Positions 1 to 11,834 of a DNA stretch of 64,000 nt are shown here, in pieces. The notes under the pieces are model-generated. The model saw nothing but the letters and a program-made list of their open reading frames with translations. It did no database searches and had not been told where the DNA came from. The position numbers and the translations under genes are program-made. Source of the DNA: Camellia lanceoleosa (Eukaryota > Streptophyta > Magnoliopsida > Ericales > Theaceae); assembly GCA_025200525.1 (NCBI GenBank), contig CM045761.1, positions 76,537,551 to 76,601,550 of the forward strand, read 5' to 3'. Each line of letters begins with the position of its first letter. Within the stretch, counting starts at the first letter, position 1.

Positions 1-1375
1 TTTGAAAGAAAATTATTTAAAAAAAAAAACTTTGTAGCTTCAAAAACAATTCTTAAACAAGCGAATATACAAGCGAATGCAACTATGGGTAAATATACAA
101 ATTGTAATAATTGTTTTTCATTGAAAAAAAAAATCATATATATTCTGTGTTGAATAAAAATATAAATTTAGACATTTAGAAGGGTTGTAGGATTGATTTT
201 ACTTTTTAAGACAAATGCTATCAAAGCTTTTTCAAAAAAAATGTTTGATTTTTCTTTTTTCTCGCATTTTTCATCAGTATTGTACTAATTGTGTGGATAA
301 AAAAATTGTACCAACGCTGTTGATAGTGACAAATTTACTTTTATGAGATTGGAAAATGATACTCAACGTTGAAAATTAGTTGTTTGAAGTCTACACTGAT
401 GGACTTTTCTGAGATGGAAATCCTCCGGTGTGTAAGGTACATTGTATATAATTCTATATAAAATTATGTAAATTTTTATAAATTTAAATAAATAATTTTA
501 TAAAAAAGAATAAATAGAATATAAATTCACATAATTACATAAGTTTTAATGAATTCTCGCAAATTTATATTCAACTTTAGTAATTTTGTATAAGATTACA
601 TACACTGTGCATTACAAGTCGGAGAAATTTTTTATTTACTTACGTAAAATATTTTTAGTGGTAAACCCGTGCTATGCACAAGATATGAAAAAATTAATAA
701 AATATTTTTATATAAAAGTAATATAAATAGTTAGATTTTTTATGTAAATTATGAAAACAAAAAAAGATTGAAACTTATAATTTAAATTTCACAATTTTAT
801 CATTATTTATATATCAGTTTTTAATTTGTCACAGTTCCAATCATGTAACTTTCAACCTCTTACTAGAGTTATAAACTTGGGCAAATTCAATCCCAAGTAG
901 CTTGAGTCAAGCTTGGAATTTTTTAAAGATTGAGTAATATAATTTTTAATTCAGTGAAGTGAGTAGAGACACTAAATAATCTGAGCAAACAAAACAAAAT
1001 TGTATATATAAATATATAAAATTATTTACTAATTTATTTTTTAATAATAAATAAGATTTATTAAAAAATTAATATTAATGAACAAAAGCAAAAACAATAT
1101 TCCAATAGAATTATTTTGATTTTTTTTTAATATAAAAAATACACCTTTTAGAAAGGGATCATTGAATAAGTTAATATTAAAAAAGAAATACATTTTATAA
1201 TGGCATAAAATAATTAAAATATGATTTTTTAGAAATTATTTTATATTTAAAAATTACAATAAAATATTTAAATAGAATAAAATTAAATTTCTTACAAAAT
1301 AAAAGTATTTGGATAAAAAAAAAAAGGTAAGAAGAAAATTTAACGTTGTATTCACATTTGATCTCAAATTAATTC

Positions 1376-1966
1376 CAGATGATCAATAAATTATCACCTA
1401 TAACCTTCATTTTTTAATAAAAAAAAGATATTTCACAAATCATCACTTTTTAATAGAAAAATAACATTTTCTATTTGTTTTAGCAAAAGTCACCTTTCAA
1501 TCATTTGAGCAAAAAATAAATTTATTTTTTATTTAAATTTGTTTAATTGACAATCGAGATTAAAAAAAAAAAAAATTAATAGGATCCACCATGTTTCGCA
1601 AATGCAAAAAAAGTCTAGATGATCAATAAGAAAAATATTTGAGACTCACAATTATACCTACAATGATGTAGTATCATATGTATCAATTTTTGATTTGTTA
1701 TACACTCAATGACATGAGACCTAACACTGTTGGAATAATAAATTATCACGTTTAACTTCTATTTTTTTATTATATATAAAAAAAAAGTTTCACCATCCAT
1801 CACTTTTAATAGAAAAATCATGTTTATTTTTATTTGATTTTAGCAAAAGTCATTTTTTTAATTATTTAAGGCAAAAAAAATTTATTTTAATGTTTAATTA
1901 ACAGTTGAGATAAAAAAAATTTTTTTTAACAGAATCCATTATGTTTGGAAAATGTTAAAAAAATCA
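1376..1966. repeat. Diverged direct duplication, about 355-bp period
   Basis: Two diverged copies lie about 355 bp apart, roughly 1376-1620 and 1731-1966. Shared landmarks in the same order are AATAAATTATCAC, a T-rich stretch, TTTCAC, CATCACTTTTAATAGAAAAA, TTTTAGCAAAAGTCA and a block ending near CCATTATGTTT or CCACCATGTTT. The copies differ by many substitutions and indels. I do not recognise the family. Confidence 0.6.
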
Positions 1967-2007
1967 TTCATTTTCTTAATGTTTTTGTTTTTTGTTAAAT
2001 ATATGTC

Positions 2008-2035
2008 TATATATATATATATATATTGATGGCTT

Positions 2036-2123
<88 letters not shown>

Positions 2124-2138
2124 AAAAAAATAAAAAAA
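2008..2138. repeat. TA microsatellite followed by a long A tract
   Basis: A TA dinucleotide run (2008-2026) is followed by about 85 nearly uninterrupted A residues (2037-2121) and further A-rich sequence. The poly-Lys and poly-Phe reading frames here are composition artefacts. The exact length of such a tract is unreliable in assemblies. Confidence 0.9.
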
Positions 2139-2963
2139 GGAGTGGGGGCATTAGTGCTAAAATTTTTAGTGCTAAAAAACATTTCTCTCTCTATATATAT
2201 TTGTATCAAAAAAAATTTATTGTTCGAGTCTTTATGACTTAGAAAGATATACAAAAATTTATAAATTTTAAAAAAAAATGATGAAAAATAAAAATATAAA
2301 CTTTTAATAGCAATTAATAATCTTAACACGTGTATTTAATAACATATTATGTTTAGATCAATAATATTATGACAGATGTGAATATTAATCTCATTCTAAT
2401 TGTAATAACATAATTTAAATTTAAAATTTTATTTTATCATTTAATAAAGGATGCATAAATTAAGGAATAAATATTGATCTCATTTAAAAAAGAATCTAAA
2501 TTTGAAATTTATTTTACGAATATAAATTTAATTTATAAACCAATCATATTGTGACACACGTTAACCAAAATTAAACAAAATTTAAAAAAAGAAAAAAAAG
2601 AATTATAACTTTCAATCTTAATAAGATAACAACATTTTATAATTATAATAATAGACAGATAGATAAATACTTGACTGACCATTATTTTTTTAACTAGAAT
2701 TTCTCTCTGAATTGAATTATCCCCAAAGGCATTTTTCACCGAACTTAAGCTATGTTTGGCATAAATTTTTTGGGCTAAAATAGTTACAAAAGACAAAATA
2801 GATTAAAAAGTTAATAAGATAAAATGTAACATCTAAATTATAATTATTTCATTTTTTTCTCATAATAGTCAAAAAAATTAAAAAATTTATTCTAAACGAA
2901 ACTTTTTAACTCAAGTTAAAATAATTGAAAAGTTAAAAAATCAACCCATATCATAAACGAAGA

Positions 2964-3083
2964 CTTAAATGGTTTCCTTATCCCTCTAGACTTACAGAAG
3001 CTAAGAATCATATTTTGATGGGATTTAAATGGTTTCCTTATCCTCTAGAATTACATAAGTTAGGAATTATATTTTGATCGGAT
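2964..3083. repeat. 60-bp tandem duplication
   Basis: Two adjacent copies start at 2964 and 3024 with TTAAATGGTTTCCTTATC. Both continue through TCTAGA, a TTACA..AAG block and ATATTTTGAT. They differ at a handful of positions, so the duplication is fairly recent compared with the surrounding sequence. Confidence 0.8.
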
Positions 3084-4000
3084 TTAACAACGGTTAAGAC
3101 ATCACGTTGTGGCATGTAGCACCTTTGACTATATGATCAGGCTACATCGTACCATCTTTAGGTGAGGACCCTCATGGCCAAACTTAAAATACAATTCCAC
3201 AATAATCAAACGGAGCATAATAAAATGAGTTTGGAGACTTTTTAGCAGGGTAGAGTCAAATTTAGGTTGAAAACAGAAATCCTAATTGGATTCGGTGGAG
3301 AGAGAGGATGATAATTCTGATCCACCTTCTTTATAATATAACAAAAATATTCATACTTTAGCATGATCATATAAAATAATATTAAAATTTATCATTATTA
3401 TTATTATTTATTTTCATCTTGTTTATATAGTGCACATCAACATCTACAAGCAAAAAATGAACAAAACATACCAACTTTCAAATTTACCTTTTTTTTGAAC
3501 TTTTACTACTGATTGGTCACCTTTTTAAATTCTATAACAAGATTATAGGGGTTAAACAAGGTTACATTAGGGGGTAGGGAATGAATCCCATTGACAAAAA
3601 AAAACCTCTATTTTTTATGTCTATTATAATAGGCATGAGACAATTATTGAGTAGAAAGCTAAAAAAAATTAGGACCCTAAAAAAGAAAGATAAAAAGGAA
3701 TGGGTCCAGTTGGTAGAGAAAATTTACCCCCTCAATTGATTACTGTTTGGCTTTATGTTAAAAAAAACAAAAGAAAAAAAAAAGGGACAGAAAAATACTG
3801 TATGACATGCATTTTGACTGGATGAATATGAATATATGAATCAACAACCAACCACACTACCCCCAACAGCAAAAGATTCCATCTTAGCTGTAAACTCCAC
3901 TTTTCTATAGTCCCCTCCAAAAAAATATTACCATTACTACTAGCACTCCTAGTATTCCTTAATTAATCTATATCTGCATGTAGGAGAATGGATAAAAAAT

Positions 4001-4008
4001 TATAAATA
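4001..4008 (+). promoter_or_regulatory. Putative TATA box of the formin gene
   Basis: TATAAATA lies about 305 bp upstream of the chosen ATG (4314). The intervening leader contains CT-rich runs (about 4190-4215 and 4280-4300), common in plant 5' UTRs. No transcript evidence is available, so this is a positional inference. Confidence 0.35.
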
Positions 4009-4313
4009 CATAGAAATGTAAATGTATGAAAGGATGTAGAAATGTGAGTGTTATTTACACCACTTCATATATTGGTGATTTTTTTTACCTTCTTCCATCT
4101 ATATGTAATTCCCCTAATCCTCAAATTGTTTTTCAGCTTCAAGTTTCTACCTTTTACACTCTTCTGTGCTTCTTGTCTTGTGAAAGTGCAAACTCTCTCT
4201 AACTCTCTCTCTGACATGTGTGAAAACAGTCCCACAAAGCAAACCACCCACCCACCACTGCTACTACATTTAGTCCACACTCACTCTCTCTCTCTCTAAA
4301 TCCCAACATCACA

Positions 4314-7300
4314 ATGCCCACCTTCTTCCTTCTCCTCCTCCTCCTATCCACCGCCACCGCCACCGCCACCGCCATTGCCACCCACAACCGCCGTGCACTC
4401 CACCAACCCTTCTTCCCACAAGAATCAAAATCCCCAACTCAGCCACCATCTCCTCAACCCCAAACCCCTACTAAATACCCATTTTCCACTACTACCCCTA
4501 ACCAACAGCCTTTTTTCCCATCCGTACCCACCGGACCGTCACCGCCGTCTCCGCCGTCTCCCCCCTCCTTCGCCTCCTTCCCCGCCAACATCTCCTCCCT
4601 TATCCTCCCCCAACCCTCCAAACCCAAACCCGTCTCTTCCAAACTCGTCGCCGTCGCCGTCGCTCTCTTCCTCTCCGCCGTCTCCCTCACCGCCATTGCC
4701 TCATTCCTCTACATTCGCCGCCGTAGACGGCGGAGCTTCAGCGATAGCAAGACGCATAGATCGGATAGCAGTGTCGGAGTGTGTCAACCCAATGGGCTTC
4801 CAAGGCCAAGAAGATCGCCTCCGACCAGCTCCGAGTTTCTCTATCTCGGCAATATAGTCAATTCTCATGGCGGAGTCGATGCTAATGTTGCTCCAAGAAG
4901 TGGTGTTGGTGTTGGTGGCGGTGGCGGTGGCGGCGGAGACACAAATTTGAGGAAATTGGACTCGCCGGAGCTCCACCCCTTGCCGCCGCTTGGACAGCAG
5001 AGTTTCCGGCGGAATTATGAAAATGCAGATGTGGGTTCTGAAGATGAAGAGTTTTACTCTCCGAGAGGGTCTTCTGGCGGCCATGAGAGCTCCATCGACA
5101 CCGGATCGGCATCCAGAAGAACATTCGCCGCCGTAACAGCGGCGGAGAATTTCGATGTCAGGAGTAGTGAAGAATCGAGTTCGTCTCTGTATTCATCATC
5201 CAATTCTGGTTCGCCGAATCGATCAGCATCGATTAGTATTTCTCCAAGTTTAAGTCCAAGAAAGCCCATATCGCCGGAATTAATGGCGGTTCCGGCTGCT
5301 CCTCCTCCGCCACCGCCACCACCACCACCACCGCCGCCGCCGTTGCCTTTTACGACCCAATTGGCTAATCTGAAGAGTTCACCGTCACCGTCACCGTCAC
5401 CGTCACCGCCTTCTTCGTCTTCGCCTGAAAGAGTTTCGGAGAAAAGCATAGATTCATCACCGAGAATATCAAATGTTGAGTCTCCGGCGAGAATTACCTA
5501 CTTTGTTTCGTACAAATTGGCTGATGAGAAGAGTTCTCAATCACCATCATCACTGTCTTCACCAGAAAGATCTCTGGATCAAATCCAAGATTCATCACCC
5601 AGAATATCCAATGTTTCGAATCGAAACGCTGAGTCTTTGAAGCAATTGGATTATAAGAAGAATTCTAGATCCCCATCACTGTCTTCATTTTCCTCACCAG
5701 AAAGACCTCTGGAGAAAATCCCAGATTCATCACCCAGAATATCCAATGTTTCCAATCAAAAATCTGAAACTAGCACTACCATTTTGAATCAATTGGCTTA
5801 CAAGAAGAATTCTAGATCCCCATCACTGTCTTCGTTGCCCTCCCCGGAAAGATCTTCGGAGAAAACCCAAGATTCGCCAGCTAGAATATCAGATGTTTCC
5901 AACCCATATCCGGAAACTCTTCAGAACTCTGTGCCGGTGTCTGTTGCACCACCACCGCCACCTCCGCCGCCGCCACCGCCGCGACATTGGGAAAGTCCAG
6001 TTTCTCCTCCAATTCGCCAGACAATTGTGAAACCACCAGTTCTAGTAACTCCTTCAAGACCTGTTGTTATTCCTAGTCCTAGTCCAACATTGATATCTCC
6101 GATTGAATTGCCTTCTAGTTCAGAAAATGCTGAGAAGAATGAGGAAACTCCGAAACCCAAGTTGAAGCCATTGCACTGGGATAAAGTTAGAGCAAGCTCT
6201 GATCGTGAGATGGTTTGGGATCAGATAAAATCAAGCTCCTTCAAGTATGATCACGAGTTTAATCTTGATCAGTAGTTTTGTTTTTGCTATTTTTGTTTCT
6301 ATTTTTCAATTGTTTGGAATTTGGGTTTTTGGTTGCAGATTGAATGAGGAGATGATTGAATCATTGTTTATTGTAAATACATCAAACTCGAATCCTAAGG
6401 AACCAACTCGACGCCCCATTCTTCCCTCACCAATGCAGGAGAATCGGGTGCTTGATCCGAAGAAGGCGCAAAACATTGCAATTTCACTAAGGGCACTGAA
6501 TGTAACCATTGAAGAAGTTTGTGAAGCTCTTTTAGAAGGTAACTTCTCTTTCTCTGTTTTTAATTCTATCTTGCCGCATTTCTCTCTTTTTTCTGCAAAT
6601 ACTTCATTACTATGTACACTGTACATACCAATATATCTATAGATGCAAAATCGATCGCATAACCAATCACAGAACATCATTAAAGAGGTTGCTCCACTTA
6701 CATTGCTCTGCCTGTATTTTCTGTGATTGGTTGTATGGCCGTAGAATTGTTGTGTAAATGAAGCAACCTCTTTGGTGGCAGACGTCACCATCTAATGTAT
6801 AACCACCATTATTTTTCATGATTGATTCTGTCTCCATAGAATTAGTGTATGAACACTCACGGACTCGTTATACCTGTTAATAGCAATTTTATGTATATTT
6901 AACTGTTTGTAATTAACATGTTTTACTAAGTGGAATATTTTTGCACTTGTATACAGGCAATGCAGAAGCTCTTGGAACCGATCTTCTTGAAAGTTTATTG
7001 AAGATGGCCCCAACCAAGGATGAGGAATATAGGCTGAGAGACTACAAAGATGATTCACCATTGAAACTTGGACCTGCCGAGAGATTTCTCAAGGCAGTGC
7101 TTGATATTCCTTATGCATTTAGAAGAGTGGATGCGATGCTTTACATATCTAATTTTGAGTCCGAGGTCGAATACCTCAAAAAGTCATTTGAAACTCTGGA
7201 GGTAAATCAATCACTTAGACACTAGTTTTTTAGCTGTTGTTACTCTATCTACATTTACTTAGGGTGCTTAGGAATTGTTGAAAGTTGACATTTGGCAGAA

Positions 7301-8603
7301 AATATACTTTGCCCATTCATCTTTCATCAACAACTTTTCGTCCTTGATTTTTTGAATCAATTACATTAGTTTTTAGCCACCATTAATGTTTTTTACATAT
7401 TTCTTGGGTGCTTAAAGTTCTGTCCTTGCTAGCTAAATCATCCGCTCCTCAAAATTTTCTTGCCATGCATTTTTTGTTCACAAATTTTTTGTTTGTTTGT
7501 TGATACTATCATATCTTGAGTTTCCTGGTTCACAAAGTGAATGTTTCGGCAACTAAGTAGGTCCATTGGTGGTGTCATTATCAAGTGGATATTGATATGA
7601 AGATAATATTTACACCTTGCTGGGAATTAACGTATCTCTAGATCTCCTCGTGTGTTCTCTACAAGTCTGCCTAATGCGTGTGTGTTCTGTCTCTTGCAGA
7701 AAGCTTATGTTTCGTTGCTTGGTGAAGCAAAGTTGTTGAGTTGTTTCCCTCTGTAGAATTTTTAGTCCAAGTTTCTATTCAATTAAAAGTTTTTAATTAA
7801 TTTTACAGGTCGCCTGTGAAGAACTGAGGAACAGCAGGATGTTTTTGAAGCTTCTAGAAGCTGTGTTGAAGACTGGGAACCGCATGAATGTCGGAACAAA
7901 CCGTGGCGATGCCCATGCCTTCAAGCTCGACACTCTCCTCAAGCTTGTTGACGTCAAGGCTGCTGATGGAAAAACCACACTCTTACATTTCGTTGTACAG
8001 GAAATAATAAGAAGCGAAGGAGCTCGTCTTTCTGGTGGCAACGAATGCCCACCAAAGCCCATCAATGACGATGCCAAGTGTAGGAAGCTCGGCCTACAAG
8101 TTGTTTCTGGTCTCAGTTCGGAGCTCACAAGTGTCAAAAAATCCGCTGCCATGGACTCAGACGTGCTTAGCAACGATGTAAGGAAGCTTTTTAAAGGAAT
8201 TGGGAACATTGCAGAGGTTGTAAGATTAATTCAAGCCACGGGGTCAGAGGAAAAATTTGCAGAGTCAATGAACCGGTTCACGAAAATGGCGGAGGAAGAG
8301 ATTATAAGGATTCAAGCCCAAGAGAGCGTTGCGCTTTCACTAGTGAAGGAGATAACTGAGTACTTCCATGGAAACTCGGCCAAGGAAGAAGCTCACCCGT
8401 TTAGAATTTTCATGGTGGTGAGGGATTTCTTGACAATTCTTGATCGGGTTTGCAAGGAAGTTGGGATGATCAATGAGCGAACTATCGTCAGTTCTGCCCA
8501 CAAATTCCCGGTTCCAGTGAATCCAATGTTGCAATCAGTTACGAGTGGATTCCCAGGAAGGCGGCCATGTAGTTCCTCTGATGATGAAAGCTCGTCTTCT
8601 TAG
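4314..8603 (+). CDS. Class I formin-like protein (FH1-FH2 actin nucleator)
   Basis: Coding exons are 4314-6244, 6339-6538, 6957-7201 and 7809-8603. All junctions are GT-AG and phases agree, giving 1056 residues, close to the length usual for Arabidopsis FH1-type proteins. Order: signal peptide (about residues 1-23), Ser/Pro-rich extracellular segment with repeated SPP motifs (about 35-105), one transmembrane helix (about 111-134) followed by six Arg, a Ser/Pro cytoplasmic linker, two FH1 polyproline blocks (about 323-345 and 543-556), then FH2 from [10 protein letters not shown] (about 617) to about 1035. FH2 includes the conserved GNRMN and its lasso-post region in exon 4. Class I formins nucleate and bundle actin at the plasma membrane, and the Pro-rich ectodomain is thought to touch the cell wall. 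A stop follows exon 1 if intron 1 is retained. The exact paralogue (FH1-like) is inferred. Confidence 0.93.
5420..5930 (+). repeat. Four in-frame Ser/Pro repeats inside the formin linker
   Basis: Four in-frame units start near 5420, 5558, 5694 and 5840, 136-146 nt apart. Each begins SPER, is followed by a D-S-S/P-P/A-RIS core (SSPRISNV in three units) and, between units, YK(K/L) and S-rich SPS segments. The units sit between the two FH1 polyproline blocks and keep the reading frame, so they lengthen the linker without disrupting the gene. Confidence 0.8.
6661..6772. repeat. Interleaved inverted repeats in formin intron 2
   Basis: A perfect 14-bp inverted pair (6661-6674 AACCAATCACAGAA with 6719-6732) overlaps a second 11-bp inverted pair (6683-6693 AAGAGGTTGCT with 6762-6772). 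The arms are ordered a-b-a'-b', the topology of an H-type pseudoknot in RNA. It could also be the remnant of a small foldback element. Confidence 0.7.
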
Positions 8604-9847
8604 TGCTTGTTTCTGATATCAAGTGACATTTTTGTTGCTTTGAAGCCAAATTGACTGTAATCATCCATGGTTTGGCTGGTTAAGAGGAGAACTTATTATG
8701 AGATGGTGGGCTGGCAGCTTTTAGATCTGTAATTTTTGTTTTTTGTTTTTTTTGTTTCTGTTTTTATATAGATCCATGTAAAAGATTTTGGAAATTGTTT
8801 AATAATCTTATAGATATATATATATATATATATACAAAGGTTTAGTTGGGAAGAATAAGAGAGTCAGGCCAGGGTTAGATGGTGTGTTTGGTTTCACCTG
8901 TAAAAAAGCATATCAGATTAATGCATACATATATAGATTCTTGGCATATGGTGAGAATTTGTGATGCTCTTCCTGTTCTTTAATTTCCTTTCTGTTTTCA
9001 TATGCTTTCCCACTTTTAAATATCTGGCAAAGATGCTACTATCAGATTTATCATGAAACACGTTCAATTCTGTTAATCAGTGTTAATGTTCTACACTAGC
9101 ACTGAAAATAACAAAGCACATACAGATGCAGAGTAAGGTATCTTTCAGAGTTGATTCAATTTGGCACTGGATTCTCTATTTTTGAAAGGATAAATTTCAT
9201 TTTACCCTTTGCAGTTGGTTCACGTGCTCATAGCACCTCTCATTTGCAAATAAATTCCTTGCGGTTTTTTAACTAAATTATAGTTTCAAATCCATTAACA
9301 GCTCAAGTAAAAAGACTAAATTGTCCTTGTACGTAAGTAACTTTATTGTACAAACTGTATGGACATTTGCACTATTTTTTTGAGATACAAAATTCACTTT
9401 TAACTCCTGTGTGTATTCCATGTGTGGTTTATCTCTTGATATTCAGAAATGAGCATATGACTCTCTTATTATTGACACATGTTTCACACTGGTTATTAAT
9501 TTTGATTGACACGTGTTTCACACTGGTTATTAATTTGGACGGAATGTTTGACAGTGTATACTTTAGTCAACAAATCATAAGAAAGTTATCTAATTATTAG
9601 ATGACGGGGCAGTAAACTGCACATATGGAATAAGTCATAAGGGAAGATTAAGTGAAATTTGGCCTTCTTAAAATCCTATGTATTACTAGTTGTATGATCG
9701 TGCATTGAAATATTTGTGTTTCAAGATTATCACTACATTGTTTAGTTAAGAGTATATTGTAAACACGAAAACAGATTTTGGAGACAAAAACCCTTGGCCA
9801 ACCACTTGATATCGCGATATGGGTTACAACAACCAAGGGCCTGCTTG
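8604..9847. other. Formin 3' flank
   Basis: The 3' UTR probably ends in the T/A-rich stretch near 8760-8840, which has AATAAT and a TA run at about 8814-8836. After that no gene is visible. The only structured feature is a short tandem duplication at 9474-9541. Confidence 0.5.
9474..9541. repeat. 34-bp tandem duplication
   Basis: Two adjacent copies begin at 9474 and 9508 with GACAC(A/G)TGTTTCACACTGG and differ at only a few positions. No function is suggested. Confidence 0.8.
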
Positions 9848-10424
9848 CAGGGCTGGCCCTGGACATTGGCTCATTAGGTCATGGCTTAGGACCCCTCAAA
9901 ATAGACCCCAAATAGGACATATTCCTATTATAGTTTAGTGTAATATATTAGGTATGTTTTAAGTCCAAAAAAAAAAAATAAATAAATAAATAAAGCCGAA
10001 ACTAACTTAAAGTAAATTGATCCATTAAAAAATTAAAAGACCCATTCAAAATTAAAAAAGCCCATTCTCTCTCCTAATCTAATTCCTAACCCTAACTCTT
10101 AATTCAATTTTCTCAAAAATTTGAGAGAAGTAACTCAACAAGGTACCAACAAATTTCTAAAAAATTTAGAGCAAGTATGATTCATATATTTGCTTCTAAA
10201 AATACAAGAAGAGCGATGATCAAATGATATTTATTAGTTGTTGTAATGTAATGCTAAATATTTTTTGTGATTTTGACACAAATCTTTTGTCCTTGACCTT
10301 CAAAAAAAAATTCGTTGAATAAAAAAAATAAAAAATATATATATATAAAGTGCCCCAAATAATTTAGTGATATTTATTAGTTGATTATTGGCTTTGAGCT
10401 CCGGAAATCTTAGGGCCGAGCCTG
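9848..10424. mobile_element. hAT-like non-autonomous element with perfect 8-bp TSD
   Basis: Terminal inverted repeats are CAGGGCTGGCCC at the left and CAGGCTCGGCCC as the reverse complement of the right end. The element is flanked by perfect direct repeats CCTGCTTG at 9840-9847 and 10425-10432. An 8-bp duplication with a C-A-G-G-terminal GGCCC-rich TIR is typical of hAT transposons. The 577-bp interior is AT-rich and has no transposase frame, so the copy depends on an enzyme supplied elsewhere. Confidence 0.85.
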
Positions 10425-10432
10425 CCTGCTTG

Positions 10433-10825
10433 GTGAGATTCTTGTAAGCTGAAAGCTAATAAGTAGAAGTTAAAAATATTCTTCCCTTAACTTTTTAATT
10501 ATTAAATTTTTATCTATTTAAATTATTTTTGCATCATATGCTTTGCAAACAGGCACAATCTTAGTGAAAATGTGTGTGGTTTATGGTGGTTGATGGTGAA
10601 TAAAGCTCTCTTTCCACCTAAAAATATGCTCTTGGTAAGCTTTTCTTTGTGTTTTTACCCTTAAATTGTCATGAAAGGGTGAAACATTCATTATATCATT
10701 TTAAGGTACATGATTGTATCAGTAACAAGGATGGCAAATTATCAAACTACCAAATCAGTAATCACAAGAATATATGAAAGGCTATTACACCGCTACAAAA
10801 ATCATAAATTTTTTAAGGGGCCATG

Positions 10826-10866
<41 letters not shown>

Positions 10867-11834
10867 TGCCATTTACTTTTATTGACCATTTGGTTTTGAA
10901 ATGATAGAAGCACAAGGGGCATAATATGATGGAAGGAAGGTGAGAGAGAATACTCTCTCTAACATAGAAAAGGCATAAGATTCTTCCCATAAAGAAAGTG
11001 AAAATGATAAAAGAACAAAGTAAAAAAACACTCACTAGAAGAAGGGTTTAGACTGGAGTTAGAATAATATTTGACATTAATCACATGCTTATACATAGCT
11101 TTTGCCCCACAAACATTTATACTTTGTTTGGAACTTAGATTAGTCGAGAGAATTTAAAAAAGGGAAAAAGTTAAAAAAATTTAAGATCCAAATACACCAT
11201 TAATCTTGCACAATATTATCTGTTTCACTTCCAAAAGTGGCCAGCTAGCTCAATTAGAGAAGTTGCATGATGACCATTTTCAGTATCGAATTCTGCCTTT
11301 TTTCTAGGTAGCAAGTGTCATGGGTAAGGAGAGGGCTGTCTTTGTTGTGATCATAACAAGACGACAAAAAAGGAAAAGGAAAAGAAAAAGAAAATTTGCT
11401 GTGCTTCAATTCCTCGAATAATGTAGAAAATAGACCCATGAGTTTATGGCAACACCAGAACAAGCTTCTTGTAATCAGAAGCACAATGCAGGGCCATTTA
11501 ACAGGTTGACACTAATTGTGACCGGAGAAGGGGGTCCAGAAAATGATCGATGGAGTGGTGGGGGAGACAAACTACTCATCAATTCAGTTTCAACAGTGTC
11601 AAACCAATGAAACAACCATCATAAATTTGGAGCTGCTTCTGAAAACATGATCTAATAGGCAAAATTAAGAGGAGAATACAGTTTAATAGATCTCTGAAAC
11701 CTTTTAACTCCACAATATAAGAACAGTAATCCACTTGTACAATTGATCAGGTCAAAAGGAACAACAATATTTACCAACTACATTGTTTTGTGACCATCAA
11801 CTACCTTTAAACCCAATAGAAGGGATATGATGCT
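10433..11834. other. Intergenic DNA between the convergent genes
   Basis: This lies between the formin 3' flank and the thioesterase stop codon. It holds an ATA/TAA microsatellite (10826-10866) and a GA-rich patch near 11367-11395. The part next to 11834 should contain the thioesterase 3' UTR on the minus strand. No other coding sequence is recognisable. Confidence 0.5.
10826..10866. repeat. TAA trinucleotide microsatellite
   Basis: About 13 uninterrupted AAT/TAA units. Probably polymorphic between individuals. Confidence 0.95.

Larger units (their letters stand above)
1..3960. other. AT-rich intergenic DNA upstream of the formin gene
   Basis: No convincing coding sequence is visible on either strand. 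The stretch is dominated by A/T homopolymers and short ORFs of low complexity. Structure worth noting is listed separately: a diverged direct duplication (1376-1966), a TA run with a long A tract (2008-2138) and a 60-bp tandem duplication (2964-3083). The remainder shows no structure I can name. Confidence 0.7.

Noticed and set aside
1939..2329. Poly-Phe and poly-Lys open frames on both strands
   Set aside because: They come only from the A/T homopolymer and TA repeat and have no gene features.
4701..5449. Antisense frames of 80-131 codons across formin exon 1
   Set aside because: They mirror the Gly/Pro-rich coding composition of the formin. They have no start context or homology of their own.
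7700..7757. Extra formin exon in intron 3 (sequence after TTGCAG)
   Set aside because: Adding it breaks the FH2 frame. Exon 3 joins exon 4 in phase as SFETLE-VACEELR, matching the FH2 family.
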